Positions 9,741-18,846 of a DNA stretch of 20,285 nucleotides are shown here, piece by piece. The notes beneath the pieces were generated by a model. The model was not told the origin of the DNA. It did no database searches and was given only the letters and a program-made list of their open reading frames with translations. Each line of letters starts with the position of its first letter. Position 1 is the first letter of the stretch. The DNA is from Tubulinosema ratisbonensis (taxonomy: Eukaryota; Microsporidia; Tubulinosematidae). Position numbers and translations under genes: made by a program. Location: NCBI GenBank assembly GCA_004000155.1, contig RCSS01000088.1, positions 1 through 20,285 of the forward strand. Direction: 5' to 3'.

Positions 9741-10456
9741 ATTCGTATTAAAAGTTTAAAATAAAAAATTGGTAAATGTATTTATAGTGTTTTTCGTTTA
9801 AATAGCTTAAAAATTTAAAATAATATTTTTACTTAAATAAACAAGCAAAATATAAAAAACAATAAATAAAATAAACCACTTAACTGTTATTTGTTAAAAT
9901 ATTATTTGGGTGTAAAAACTGATAATTTATTTAAAAGAATCAAATTTTTTAAATTCAAAGCAAATACAAAACCTTCATAAAAAGTTTTAATTATTTGTTT
10001 TATTCTAATAGTATAATTTTAAGAAAAATGTTGTAGTTTTTTACTTAGGAGAATTATGAATAAAAAATATATTTTTATTTCATATGAGCGATTATAAAAA
10101 AAATAATTTAGTAGTTTTGTTTTTTAAAACATATCTTTAGTATATTAATTCAAAAAAAATTACATATTTTTTTTTCTAATGCAAATATTTCAAGGGAGTT
10201 AATTGTTTTTTGCATGATCTGATATTTTCGTTTAAAAAATGCGATTCAAAAATTTTGTTTAAAATAAAACAATGTGTCAATTAAAGAATTTTTGTTATTT
10301 TTAGGTGATTAGATTGATTAAGTTATTTGTACATCAACTGTCTTTAATATATTTTATTTGTCTTTAAGATAAAATTGATAAGTATGTTTCATCATTAACT
10401 TTTACACTGTTACAATAAAGAAATATTGAATATCTAATTGTTGAATTTCTGATGGA
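9741..10456. other. AT-rich 3' flank
   Basis: Nothing recognisable; short A/T homopolymer runs and stops in every frame. AATAAA words (for example in ACAATAAATAAAATAAACC, about 9861-9879) could serve as polyadenylation signals for the preceding gene. Confidence 0.4.
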
Positions 10457-10672
10457 TTTTTTTGTTACCTAAGAATAGAAAATCAATATAAAGATCTATT
10501 GCTATACCTTCCATATTATAATAAAACTCGTTTTATAAGTAATATATGATTAGATTTATTTCTATATAATAAAGTATAGCTCAAGTTTTATAAGCATTTC
10601 ACCCGCTAAAATCCGTTCCTTGAACTTGATCCATTGCCTTCCTTACCATATTTCTCAAGCTTTAGCACAGAA
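10457..10672. repeat. Dispersed structured repeat, copy 1 (decayed, short)
   Basis: Begins with a T-run followed by GTTACCTAAGAATAGAAAATC and continues through AGATCTATTGCTATACC, GTATAGCTCAAG, CACCCGCTAAAA and CTTACC..TTTAGCAC. These words match, in order, copies at 13469-13862 and from 19817. The part from 10673 onward no longer aligns. A TATTATA/TATAATA pair stands where the other copies have their outer stem. It contains no open frame. Confidence 0.6.
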
Positions 10673-12102
10673 AAATTTTGATTTTTTACTAATAAATTTA
10701 TAAGATAATAATAAAGGGATGATAAATGTTGCTAAATTTTTAAAAATAAAGATCACTTATTAGATACTAAAGATAGGATTAGTTTTAAAAAATAAATCTA
10801 AAGAAAATATTGTTTGGAGTATTTGTTTTAGAATCTCTTATAAATTTTACACGTATAGGGTCAAAGCTATAAGTACAAACATAAAAAATTTTCATATAAA
10901 TTTGGAAACCGATATTTCTTACGATTTACTAATTAATAATTCATGTAAATTTAATATTTGTTAGTAATTGAAGTCAATCAACCATAAAAGACTAGATTTT
11001 TAAGAGCTATTTTAGAATCAAATATTTACTAAAATTATTATACATTATAAAAAATACCTTTTATGGTTAATTGATTTTAATAATCAATACCTTGTTAGAT
11101 ATAAATCTTACTAACTGTCTCAATTTTAACATAGAACACTCAATGATACATCTAAAAATAGTTAAAAATTCAATAATATCATACAAGTATTTTATAAATG
11201 CTTATTATACATTAAAAAATATTTTAACATTCAATTCGATTTTATATCTGATAAATAAATCATATACCCTTAACTTTAAATTTATCGAAGTTTTTTTTAA
11301 ATTAAAAAATAGTTCTAACTTAAAAGACAAGAAATCTGTGCTTAAATTTATCAAAATATAATTTATTGTTGTATCAATTTACAATTCTCAAAACATTCAA
11401 TTTAGACTTTATAAGACATTACCATTTTTATATTGCTTAATGTTTTTGTATCGCTGTATTTTTTTTTGTTTTAAGAATCTAGGATTTATTTTCATTTAAT
11501 TTAACGTTTTTAAAAATATCAGATTTAATGTTTTACAAAATTCTTATTTCAATTAGAGATTATATTAATACTTTATAAGCAATGTAATTTTTATAAATTT
11601 TATACTTGACATCAATAAAAAATACTAAAAAATAAAGATAAATTTAATCGATAAAAATAACTATAAAGGATTTTTTCAAGTCATATACTTATTTTTTTTA
11701 TAAGTTAACTTCATATACCACATTTTAATGGCATTTTATATTGTTTAAATGTAAAAATTTTGGGTTAAAAACCATATTGCTTTTTTTATATAGATAAATA
11801 ATTTAAATAAAGTTCTGATTTTTCTAGAATTTATATTTTCATCTGGCCCCCTTTAATTAATAATTTGAAAAACAATCAAAATCTTTAAAATTTATATTTT
11901 TGGTTATAAAAATTAAATAAAAAAATGTAAATTTTTCTCGTATGCTTATACTTTGATGTGTATATTTTAAAAAAATTTTTATGAAAAAAAATTTTTAAAA
12001 ATTTTTTTAATTACCCAAAATAGGAAAAAACTGCTTAAAAAGGGTTTTAATTCTTTTTTAACTTGAATTAAAAAAAAACATATAAGTAGAAATTGAGATT
12101 TA
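10673..12102. other. AT-rich stretch with one weak open frame
   Basis: Mostly low-complexity AT sequence. The one open frame of note is plus-strand 11071-11361 (first ATG at 11143, 72 residues to TAA). It is rich in Asn, Ile, Lys and Leu, has no CCC before the ATG and no recognised motif. A run of 96 codons without a stop is somewhat unusual at this composition, but it is not enough to call a gene. The 3' part has long A and T runs up to the start of the next gene. Confidence 0.35.
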
Positions 12103-12111
12103 CCCCTACCC
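12103..12111 (+). promoter_or_regulatory. C-rich start-site motif
   Basis: CCCCTACCC directly before ATG 12112. In microsporidia, CCC-like motifs mark the transcription start just upstream of the initiation codon. The motif stands out sharply from the AT background and decides the start. Confidence 0.6.
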
Positions 12112-13143
12112 ATGATAGATTTTGTTAATCGAATCATAGCCTTTATTTTACACTTCCAAGCAATAAATTCCAGCCCATTTTATATTTATTACAGCCCTAA
12201 TTCTTTTGAATATATGGGTTTCCCTAATCAACCAACAATGCAGAACTATTATCCCATAAACACTCAAATAAATTCACATCCTCAATACTTTATGTTTAAT
12301 ACTTATCCTCGGCCGATTTATCTAGAGACGTATCATGTACCTACACAACTGCATCCGTCGAGTTCACTTTATCATAATAATTATTACATTAACCGACAAA
12401 TTCCAGTGTTAGGCCAGTTCAATGTAGCAAATGTACCCACATATCACGTAAATAATATTAGCTCAACTCCACAAGGTTACCCTCTATCAACAACTGAAAA
12501 CTATTTTAACTTTCAACAAGATGTCAACCTTCAAAGATCACCTCCTAATGATTCAAAAACAAATTTTTATCAATTTCTTGTGTATTATCACAGAACAAAG
12601 GAATTTGTAAACATCAACGCAGTTCACGAAATCGATGAAGATTCAAAAAGGTATAATATTATATGCAGAAAATACAATAAAGATTACAACCAAGAATTCA
12701 CAACTAGGCTAAAAGAAATAATTATTGGAGGAATGTATGTTTATCATCAACACGAGAAAATGCTTGAAAGTGTTCATTTGGCTGATTTAATATTCTATTG
12801 TTTTGATTATGACTATAAAAATACATCATTGTTTATAATTTATATGTCATTTGCAAGAAGAGGCTTTTCAAATTATTACCCAAGAGGTGGCCCAAATTGT
12901 ATTGATCATATTTTTTATGAATATAATGCAAACCAATCATCTTCTAATAAATCTTTATTAAAATCAATCGAAACCTGGAAAACGTTTAATTTAGAATTTC
13001 AAACTATTAAGGAAGCATACGATATATTAGTACTCTTGGGAACTTTTTATTTATTTAATGACAATTTACATGGCGCCAATGAGTTTGTTTATTCATATAA
13101 AAAATATGTGTTAGATTCGTTAATACTATTATTTAATAATTAA
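12112..13143 (+). CDS. Predicted secreted protein, paralogue 2, intact
   Basis: Intact 343-residue protein with no recognised domain. Residues 4-19 (FVNRIIAFILHFQAIN) form a hydrophobic segment that could be a short signal peptide with cleavage after FQA. Residues 20-150 are a low-complexity stretch rich in Tyr, Pro, Asn and Gln. Residues 150-343 look like a folded, mostly helical domain with charged and aromatic residues, ending with LLGTFYLFNDN and EFVYSYKKYV. This C-terminal half aligns with the frameshifted gene at 8768-9740 over at least 130 residues, with about a third identical in the best part. The two are therefore duplicates of one lineage-specific family. A secreted or spore-surface role is inference from the leader and composition only. 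The start is fixed by CCC directly upstream; the stop is TAA. A copy of the dispersed repeat lies 325 bases downstream. Confidence 0.75.
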   Translation: MIDFVNRIIAFILHFQAINSSPFYIYYSPNSFEYMGFPNQPTMQNYYPINTQINSHPQYFMFNTYPRPIYLETYHVPTQLHPSSSLYHNNYYINRQIPVLGQFNVANVPTYHVNNISSTPQGYPLSTTENYFNFQQDVNLQRSPPNDSKTNFYQFLVYYHRTKEFVNINAVHEIDEDSKRYNIICRKYNKDYNQEFTTRLKEIIIGGMYVYHQHEKMLESVHLADLIFYCFDYDYKNTSLFIIYMSFARRGFSNYYPRGGPNCIDHIFYEYNANQSSSNKSLLKSIETWKTFNLEFQTIKEAYDILVLLGTFYLFNDNLHGANEFVYSYKKYVLDSLILLFNN

Positions 13144-13468
13144 AAACATCAAGGATTATACAAACGATTTATTTTATAAGGTTTTTTTAATATTTTTCAA
13201 TTACAGAATTAAAGGGTTTTGATTATATTTATCTAAAAATTACACAAATGCGGGTTCATGGTTTTTAGATTGCTCCCAAAATTAATTATTAGTTAAAAAT
13301 ATTAAAATACAAATTTTAACATTTTTTTAACTAATATATTTAAATTCTTTATTAAATTGATAATTATTAAATCCTTGCATGTCACCTGATACCTTGAAAC
13401 GAATATGTCTATAGCACATACAAGAATATTATACAATTTTGTATTAAGCAATATTATCTAAAATCTTA

Positions 13469-13862
13469 TTTTTTTTTCGTTTCCTAGGGATAGGAAATCC
13501 ATACGAAGATCTTTTGGCTATACCATCTATATAAAGCACAATACCTATTAAAAGAAACATATGTCAAAATATGTTTCTACATAATTAGGTATAGCTCAAG
13601 ATACTACAAGTCTTTCACTTGCGAAAACTCATACACGCACTCTATCTACGGTTTAAGTTTACCTTACCTTGCAGGCTTTAGTTACAAGAAGTATTGATTG
13701 TCTTTCGCCTGGATGACAAAAAGATGGTTCGTTTTACTACAATCTCCTCATAGTATAAACTAATTTAGTATTAGTATGAATTTATCTTTTCGTTCATTTA
13801 TCAGAAATTTAGCGAAGATTGCTACTGTGTATAATAAATGAATGGGTAGTCAAAGAAGATAA
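13469..13862. repeat. Dispersed structured repeat, copy 2 (full)
   Basis: About 394 bases, far less AT-rich than its surroundings, starting with a T-run and CGTTTCCTAGGGATAGG. It matches the copy from 19817 over nearly its whole length, up to CAAAGAAGATAA. It holds a nested hairpin: an outer stem ATACCTA (13541-13547) with TAGGTAT (13586-13592), and an inner stem AGAAACATAT (13553-13562) with ATATGTTTCT (13569-13578) around a 6-base loop. A further small stem pairs 13701-13705 with 13720-13724. Stops occur in all frames. It may be a retroposon or structured-RNA unit; read on the minus strand, it ends in a poly(A)-like run. Confidence 0.75.
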
Positions 13863-16002
13863 ATATATTTAATGATTTGTATATTTTGAAGTAAAAATTT
13901 ACATAAAAAAGTATAAAAATAAAGTTTGAATAAAACGCGGGTTTTATATAAATGATTTATATTCTAAAAAAAATATTCAATGATTGCAGATCACATAAGC
14001 TAATGATCAAATTTATTTATATATTTATAAATTGTAAGAGAATGTTGAATAAAAAAAATCAAAGTTTTAGAGTAGGATATGCTAAATCTCAATGTAAAAT
14101 ATCAAATTGAAAAAATATTGAAATTGGCTGCTAAATAGTTGAAATTGGTTTAACTGGTATACTTTCTAAACACGTTAAAAACAAAGCTAAACTATAAAAT
14201 GAAAGAATTTGACGGATTTTTTTAAAAAATAGCTAAATTCATTTTTATTATGTTTTAAGTTCTAAAGTAAAAATACTTGAAACTATATAAAGCATTAAAA
14301 CCACAATATAATTTTTTTATAAAAATATTGCATATGTTTTTTGTTGAAATATAATGATTCAAGTGTTATGCTTAAAGGTCAATGACCATTTATCAGATTT
14401 TAGGAGCAAAAAACTAATAGACATCTTTCTTGTTCAAATAATTTTATTGGGTATTGATGCAATAAAGAATTTCAAATATGTATATAAGAATATTAGCAAC
14501 TTCCTGAAAAATTTCTAAACAACAATTATTTTTTAACTTTAACTAAGGTTAAAGATAAGGTTTATTACTAAATTAACTTTGAAATTATTGATTTGTTTTA
14601 TGTTTAATCAAAACAAAACAAGTAAAAAAATTAAATAATTCTACATCTTTTATTGATAGCGACTTCACTTTTCTTTTGTAAAATAGATTATTTTAGTCAC
14701 AATCCTTTCCATAATATTTAAATCTTTTATTATAATATTATCACCTTAAACTAATATTTTGGAGCTGATTTATATCTGATTATTATTATTAAGAAGATTC
14801 TAGCAGATTAAAAGTTTAGATGTAACTACCTTGCAGTAAACATTACACTAAAGTTGATAAGCCGAAAAATTATAAGCAAAAATTCCATATTTAAAATATT
14901 CTAAGTTTTCAAATAATTTTTACTCTCTTTTACTTGTTTCTTAAGATTCATTCAGACAAAATTAAAAATAATATTAGGTTTTTAGATAAATTTATTATTT
15001 TAATCCGATTTTTGTATCGATTCCATTGTTAATTCCTGCTAATTATAAGGATTTGTTTAATTTTACGGTTTAGAAAATGAAATGGCTGTTCGAATTTAAA
15101 AAATTTATTTTGTCTGAGTTGTTTATTTAAAATTTTTTTTTGTAATTTTTTAGACCATATTACTTTTTTAAAATAAATATTCTTAACAATATTTATTTTA
15201 AAATATCATAGACTAATTTTCTCAACAAGAATAAATTTAAGGTTTGTGTTTTATTAACACAATTTGTTTAATTTTTAACTGTTATAATTTATTTGATTGT
15301 TTTTAGAAATATCTAAACAAACTTAAAAATATAATGACATATAAAAACTATACTATCTATTCATATTCAAAACATCATCATCGACACATCTACTTTAGAT
15401 TTTAAAGAATTTAGATGTAATACTATAAAGAAGGCATAACAAAAGATTGCTAAGGATTTTTTAATATCGAGCTATAAAAAAATTTATATCTTATTATCTA
15501 ACTTGGCATCAAAAATATACAAATTTTTGATAAAAAACATAATAAGGTATTTATTAATTGTATCGTAGTAGTTAACAACTAACTTAACAAAAAAAAATAC
15601 AAACGTAAATTTATTTTTTTTAATTTGACTAAAAAGATAGATTGTGCTCTTTTTTTCAAAAAACAAGAAGAATTCTGAAAAAAATTAAAAGTAATGGTTT
15701 TCTAAATCAGATAAACCTGAATTAAGGTATTAAATTACGAGAATATGGCAACTAGTTTTTATTTTTTTTGAAGATTTATTCAAAATACAAATTAAATAAA
15801 ATATCAATTAGGGGTTTTATATATATCTTTTTAACTTTGCCATGTTTATTTTTCCCAATTATATTATTTAATAATGAAAGATATGCTAGTACGCAGTTAT
15901 GCTTGTTGTTTTTTATTTAAAAAATCTGTAACTACTTAATTTATTTTAAACCTTACTTTACATTCTTATTGAGAAAATAAGTGACAAATAATTTTTAATA
16001 TT
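13863..16002. other. Long AT-rich gene-free stretch
   Basis: I see no gene, no RNA and no transposon piece over 2.1 kb. The minus-strand open frame at 15484-15666 (60 codons) is Phe/Lys/Ile-rich low complexity and is not credible. One perfect hairpin lies at 15166-15203 and another just to the right at 16003-16033. Confidence 0.5.
15166..15203. repeat. Perfect 16-bp inverted repeat
   Basis: TTTTAAAATAAATATT (15166-15181) and its exact complement (15188-15203) with the 6-base loop CTTAAC. Only A and T occur in the arms, so chance is less negligible than the length suggests. There is no adjacent gene. Confidence 0.7.
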
Positions 16003-16033
16003 ATTTTAAGACAAAAAAAGTTTGTCTTAAAAT
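16003..16033. repeat. Perfect 13-bp inverted repeat
   Basis: ATTTTAAGACAAA (16003-16015) and its exact complement (16021-16033) with loop AAAAG. It lies about 310 bases beyond the stop of the minus-strand transporter gene. It could fold in a long 3' transcript or be a transposon scar. Confidence 0.7.
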
Positions 16034-16322
16034 CCTTTAAATGCGATTTTTGCAGTTATGTTCTTATAATGAAAAAACTTCTTAATTTTTCAATAAACTC
16101 TTTTTTTTATAGTTTCATTTAATTTTATCTCTGAAGTATACAATGTTCCTACAAAACAAAATTGTTGATTTTCTTTTATAAAGAAGGCTAATTTGCTTTC
16201 TAAAATTAAAACATGTGGAAAGAAATTTATATGAGTTTAAAGAAACTAGTAATTTAGCAGTACGCCGGTAAAATAAACTTTATGAATTACACATTTAAAA
16301 TACATCATAATATGAATAAATT

Positions 16323-16337
16323 ACTACTAACAATTTA
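16323..16337. repeat. 15-bp motif shared by both transporter 3' flanks, copy 2
   Basis: ACTACTAACAATTTA, identical to 1615-1629 and at nearly the same distance from the stop codon of the paralogous gene. Confidence 0.5.
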
Positions 16338-16340
16338 TTT

Positions 16341-17717
16341 TTAGCTTTTTCTTAACCTTTCACTTATCCTCATAAGTTTAAACAAAAATAACCAAAACAC
16401 AAGCATAATAATAGCTGCACCTGTATAAAAATATTGAAAAAGATTGTATTCTTCCAAAGCCTTGAAAAAATAAGGAATTAAAAATGAAAAAAACATATTT
16501 ATAACAGTACCCAATGCCATACCTTCATTTTTAAAGTCGGACTGGAAAAATGAAGGGGAAAGAGACCAAACCAACGGTCCTACCCCAAGTGAAAAAAGAA
16601 AAACAAAAAACAAAGCTGCTAAACTCTGTTGATACCCTATACCAAGGAACGTCAAACAAAATACAAGACCTGCATGGCTAATAAGATATAAAACCTTTTC
16701 GTTTACTTTCATAGCACATAAAAAAGTTGAGACCAAACAAGAAATCATATTTATCCCAGTCATTAAAGTTGCACCAGTTTTAGGTGACACTGCTATCCAT
16801 TGTCCTGAATCCTTTGAATCAGCAAAAATCATATAAGAATACATGAAAAGACCATTGATCAAACTAAATTGTTGGCCTGCATGGAGTAAAAAAATTATTG
16901 CTATGCCTCTGAGGTTTTCTTTTGCTCTTACAAGAAATGGTTTTGTTTGTGGGGAAGATTCAGTTGTTTGTAAAACAGGCCTGGAATTAGGATAAAAAGC
17001 AAAGGCAATCGCCAATGAAAGAAAAAATAAAGCATATCCAAGCAAAACATAAGAATAATCATGTACACCTGTAAATTTTATCAGTCCAAAAAGTGTGTCA
17101 ACAAAAGCTCCTACTGCAATAAAAGAAGGTCCTAGAATCGTTAAAAAGGTCATAATCTTTTTGGGTGCATTTTGAGTAATAAAAATCACCATGGTACATA
17201 ACATCAGAGCTGATCCACATCCCTGAAGAAACCTTGCAAAGATTGCTAATCCAGGAATGCTCATCGCCCTAAAATTCATTGCAAATCCCAAAGCAAAGAA
17301 CAAATTAGAAACAACAATTGACCATTTTAAATTTTTAGGGATAAAAAAATAAATTATACTTACAAGTAAACCAGCACCAAAGATTATTGTGGTGTACAAT
17401 GAATAAACATACGGGCCTAAACAAGTATCGGTGGTAAGCAAATGACCATCTACGAAGGGACTGGTAAAATTTTCCGACGTAGCAAAGTTTGACGTAACAG
17501 TTGTGTTTGTAGGTATTGCCAATTTACTGGTACAATCCCAATGAAAAACTAATGAACCAATTGATACCGCAAAACCAAATCCTAATCCCATCAAACTAGC
17601 AAGAAAACTGTAAAATCCTCTCAAATAAACACTTAACTTCTGGGGTTTTAGTTCATTTTTTAAAAAGGCTGTTTGTGTTTCTGGTTCAATGCTAATATCT
17701 TGAAGTTCAAGTTCCAT
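16341..17717 (-). CDS. GLUT-like MFS sugar transporter, copy 2
   Basis: Intact paralogue of the gene at 1640-3016. I place the start at the ATG at 17715-17717 (MELELQDIS), not at the GTG three codons' width upstream (17721-17723). CCC lies directly before this ATG, and the product is then 458 residues, exactly the length of copy 1. Helix layout and motifs match copy 1 shifted by two residues: RFLQGCG in segment 4, HAGQQFSLINGLFMYS at 279-294, GPLVW at about 380-384, and a long first outer loop with N-x-T sites. The central loop (about 243-268) and the termini are the most diverged parts. A role in uptake of host hexose is inferred. It is divergently arranged with the E2 gene at 18108, with 390 bases between the two starts. 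A 53-base stretch (17569-17621) is identical to copy 1 (2862-2914). Confidence 0.85.
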   Translation of the reverse strand: MELELQDISIEPETQTAFLKNELKPQKLSVYLRGFYSFLASLMGLGFGFAVSIGSLVFHWDCTSKLAIPTNTTVTSNFATSENFTSPFVDGHLLTTDTCLGPYVYSLYTTIIFGAGLLVSIIYFFIPKNLKWSIVVSNLFFALGFAMNFRAMSIPGLAIFARFLQGCGSALMLCTMVIFITQNAPKKIMTFLTILGPSFIAVGAFVDTLFGLIKFTGVHDYSYVLLGYALFFLSLAIAFAFYPNSRPVLQTTESSPQTKPFLVRAKENLRGIAIIFLLHAGQQFSLINGLFMYSYMIFADSKDSGQWIAVSPKTGATLMTGINMISCLVSTFLCAMKVNEKVLYLISHAGLVFCLTFLGIGYQQSLAALFFVFLFSLGVGPLVWSLSPSFFQSDFKNEGMALGTVINMFFSFLIPYFFKALEEYNLFQYFYTGAAIIMLVFWLFLFKLMRISERLRKS

Positions 17718-17720
17718 GGG
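17718..17720 (-). promoter_or_regulatory. CCC start-site motif
   Basis: On the minus strand GTGCCC runs straight into ATG. The motif supports the 17717 start of the transporter. Confidence 0.55.
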
Positions 17721-17964
17721 CACATTCTTTTTTTTCTAATTTTATATTTTTTTTTCTTATCAAAATGTTCATTTAGTATTATTGGAATATTATTTTTGAT
17801 AAAAATTCCTAATAAGAAACTCAATTAATTATAAATGGTAAATAAGTCATTTATGATTATAAAAATTTTTTAATTTGTTAATTCTAAATATAAAATGGGG
17901 TTTTAGTTAATCTTTGATCTTAATGATTTTTTGTAAGATTAAAATCTTGATTTTTTAATTTTTA

Positions 17965-18046
17965 ATTTTTTATTTTTTATTTTTTATTTTTTATTTTTTA
18001 TTTTTTATTTTTTATTTTTTATTTTTTATTTTTTATTTTTTATTTT
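17965..18046. repeat. Perfect 7-bp tandem repeat (ATTTTTT)11
   Basis: Eleven exact ATTTTTT units plus a partial twelfth, every A exactly seven bases apart from 17965 to 18042. It lies in the shared upstream region of the transporter and the E2 gene, ending 61 bases before the E2 ATG. Such a perfect array is likely length-variable and may affect nucleosome placement at this divergent promoter. Confidence 0.9.
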
Positions 18047-18104
18047 GTAAAATTTTAAAGATTTAAAAAAAATTTATTAAAAATTTATTTATTTTATTTT
18101 TTAA

Positions 18105-18107
18105 CCC
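18105..18107 (+). promoter_or_regulatory. CCC start-site motif
   Basis: TTTTAACCC is directly followed by ATG 18108, the microsporidian-type start context, in otherwise pure A/T sequence. Confidence 0.6.
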
Positions 18108-18647
18108 ATGGCAAGGCCTAATCCTACTTATCTAAAAAGACTTATGACTGAAGAAAAAGAATTAATCAAAGAAAATGGAAAGTACGGTTACTACGCTTTT
18201 CCTAGAAGAAACAATGGCAATTGCAATTACTTAAAATGGGATGTTTATATTGTAGGTCCACCTGAATCACCTTACGAAGGAACAATTCTTCACGCAGAAC
18301 TAGAATTTACTACCCACTACCCTCTTTCTCCCCCAAAAATGAGATTTTTATCAAAAATGTTTCACCCAAACATTTACGAAAATGGCAATGTTTGCATATC
18401 AATTTTACATGACAGGGTTGATGAGTTCATAGCTTATGAATCTCCTGATGAAAGATGGAGCCCAGTTTTGAATATTAGTTCTATTACACTCTCAGTCACT
18501 TCTATACTTTATAAACCTAATATTAATTCACCAGCCAATGTTGATGCAGCTAAATTGTACAGAGAGAATATTAAAGAGTATGAAAAAAAGGTTAGGGATT
18601 TAGCATTAAAAGAATCTGTTGATTTGAAGACATTTATACAAAAATAA
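18108..18647 (+). CDS. UBC7: Ubiquitin-conjugating enzyme E2, Ubc7/Ube2G2 type
   Basis: Intact 179-residue E2 (Ube2G2-type enzymes have about 165 residues). It accepts ubiquitin from E1 on its active cysteine and passes it to substrates with an E3; Ubc7 relatives act at the cytosolic face of the ER in ER-associated degradation. Visible features: the N-terminal helix LKRLMTEEKEL; YPLSPPKMRF (71-80); the HPN motif (86-88) followed by NGNVCISIL with active Cys96; the acidic loop insert after the active site (HDRVDEFIAYESPDERWSP, about 101-119), diagnostic of the Ubc7/Ube2G/Cdc34 group; SVTSILYKPN; and SPANVDAAKLYREN in the C-terminal helices. YESxxERWSP and PLSPPKMRF match Ube2G2 closely. The C-terminus runs about 10 residues past the usual end. 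There is no obvious membrane anchor, so it would need a Cue1-like partner. ATG follows CCC; the stop overlaps AATAAA. Confidence 0.93.
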   Translation: MARPNPTYLKRLMTEEKELIKENGKYGYYAFPRRNNGNCNYLKWDVYIVGPPESPYEGTILHAELEFTTHYPLSPPKMRFLSKMFHPNIYENGNVCISILHDRVDEFIAYESPDERWSPVLNISSITLSVTSILYKPNINSPANVDAAKLYRENIKEYEKKVRDLALKESVDLKTFIQK

Positions 18648-18648
18648 A
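18643..18648 (+). terminator. AATAAA overlapping the E2 stop codon
   Basis: AATAAA spans the TAA stop of the E2 gene. Polyadenylation signals at or inside gene ends are common in compact microsporidian transcripts. Confidence 0.4.
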
Positions 18649-18663
18649 TGAATAATCATTTTT

Positions 18664-18670
18664 NNNANNN
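18664..18670. other. Ambiguous bases
   Basis: NNNANNN, an unresolved spot 17 bases after the E2 stop. It shows that the assembly is weak in places, which matters for judging the single-base frame breaks elsewhere. Confidence 0.95.
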
Positions 18671-18788
18671 ATTTATTTAAAATAATTACAAAATAAATAA
18701 AAAAAGACTAATTTATTTTAGAGGGTTTTATAAACAAATTCTTTAATTTAGGTAAACTTTTAAAAAAAATTATATTTAAGGTCTGTCC

Positions 18789-18812
18789 TTAGTTTTAATA
18801 AGTTAAAACTAA
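18789..18812. repeat. 9-bp inverted repeat near the left end of the IS630-like relic
   Basis: TTAGTTTTA and TAAAACTAA with a 6-base loop, followed by ATATAGGGGTTTCCAGTC. It lies between the E2 gene and the transposase relic and may mark an old element boundary. Confidence 0.45.
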
Positions 18813-18846
18813 ATATAGGGGTTTCCAGTCATTTTAGCCATTCTTC

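Noticed and set aside
13594..13735. Polymerase III boxes (TAGCTCAAG and GGTTCG) marking a tRNA-like SINE in the repeat
   Set aside because: The words resemble A and B boxes, but they are about 130 bases apart and the second lacks the full consensus; no cloverleaf can be drawn.
15484..15666. 60-codon minus-strand frame
   Set aside because: Low-complexity, Phe/Lys/Ile-rich, no start motif, no homologue recognised.
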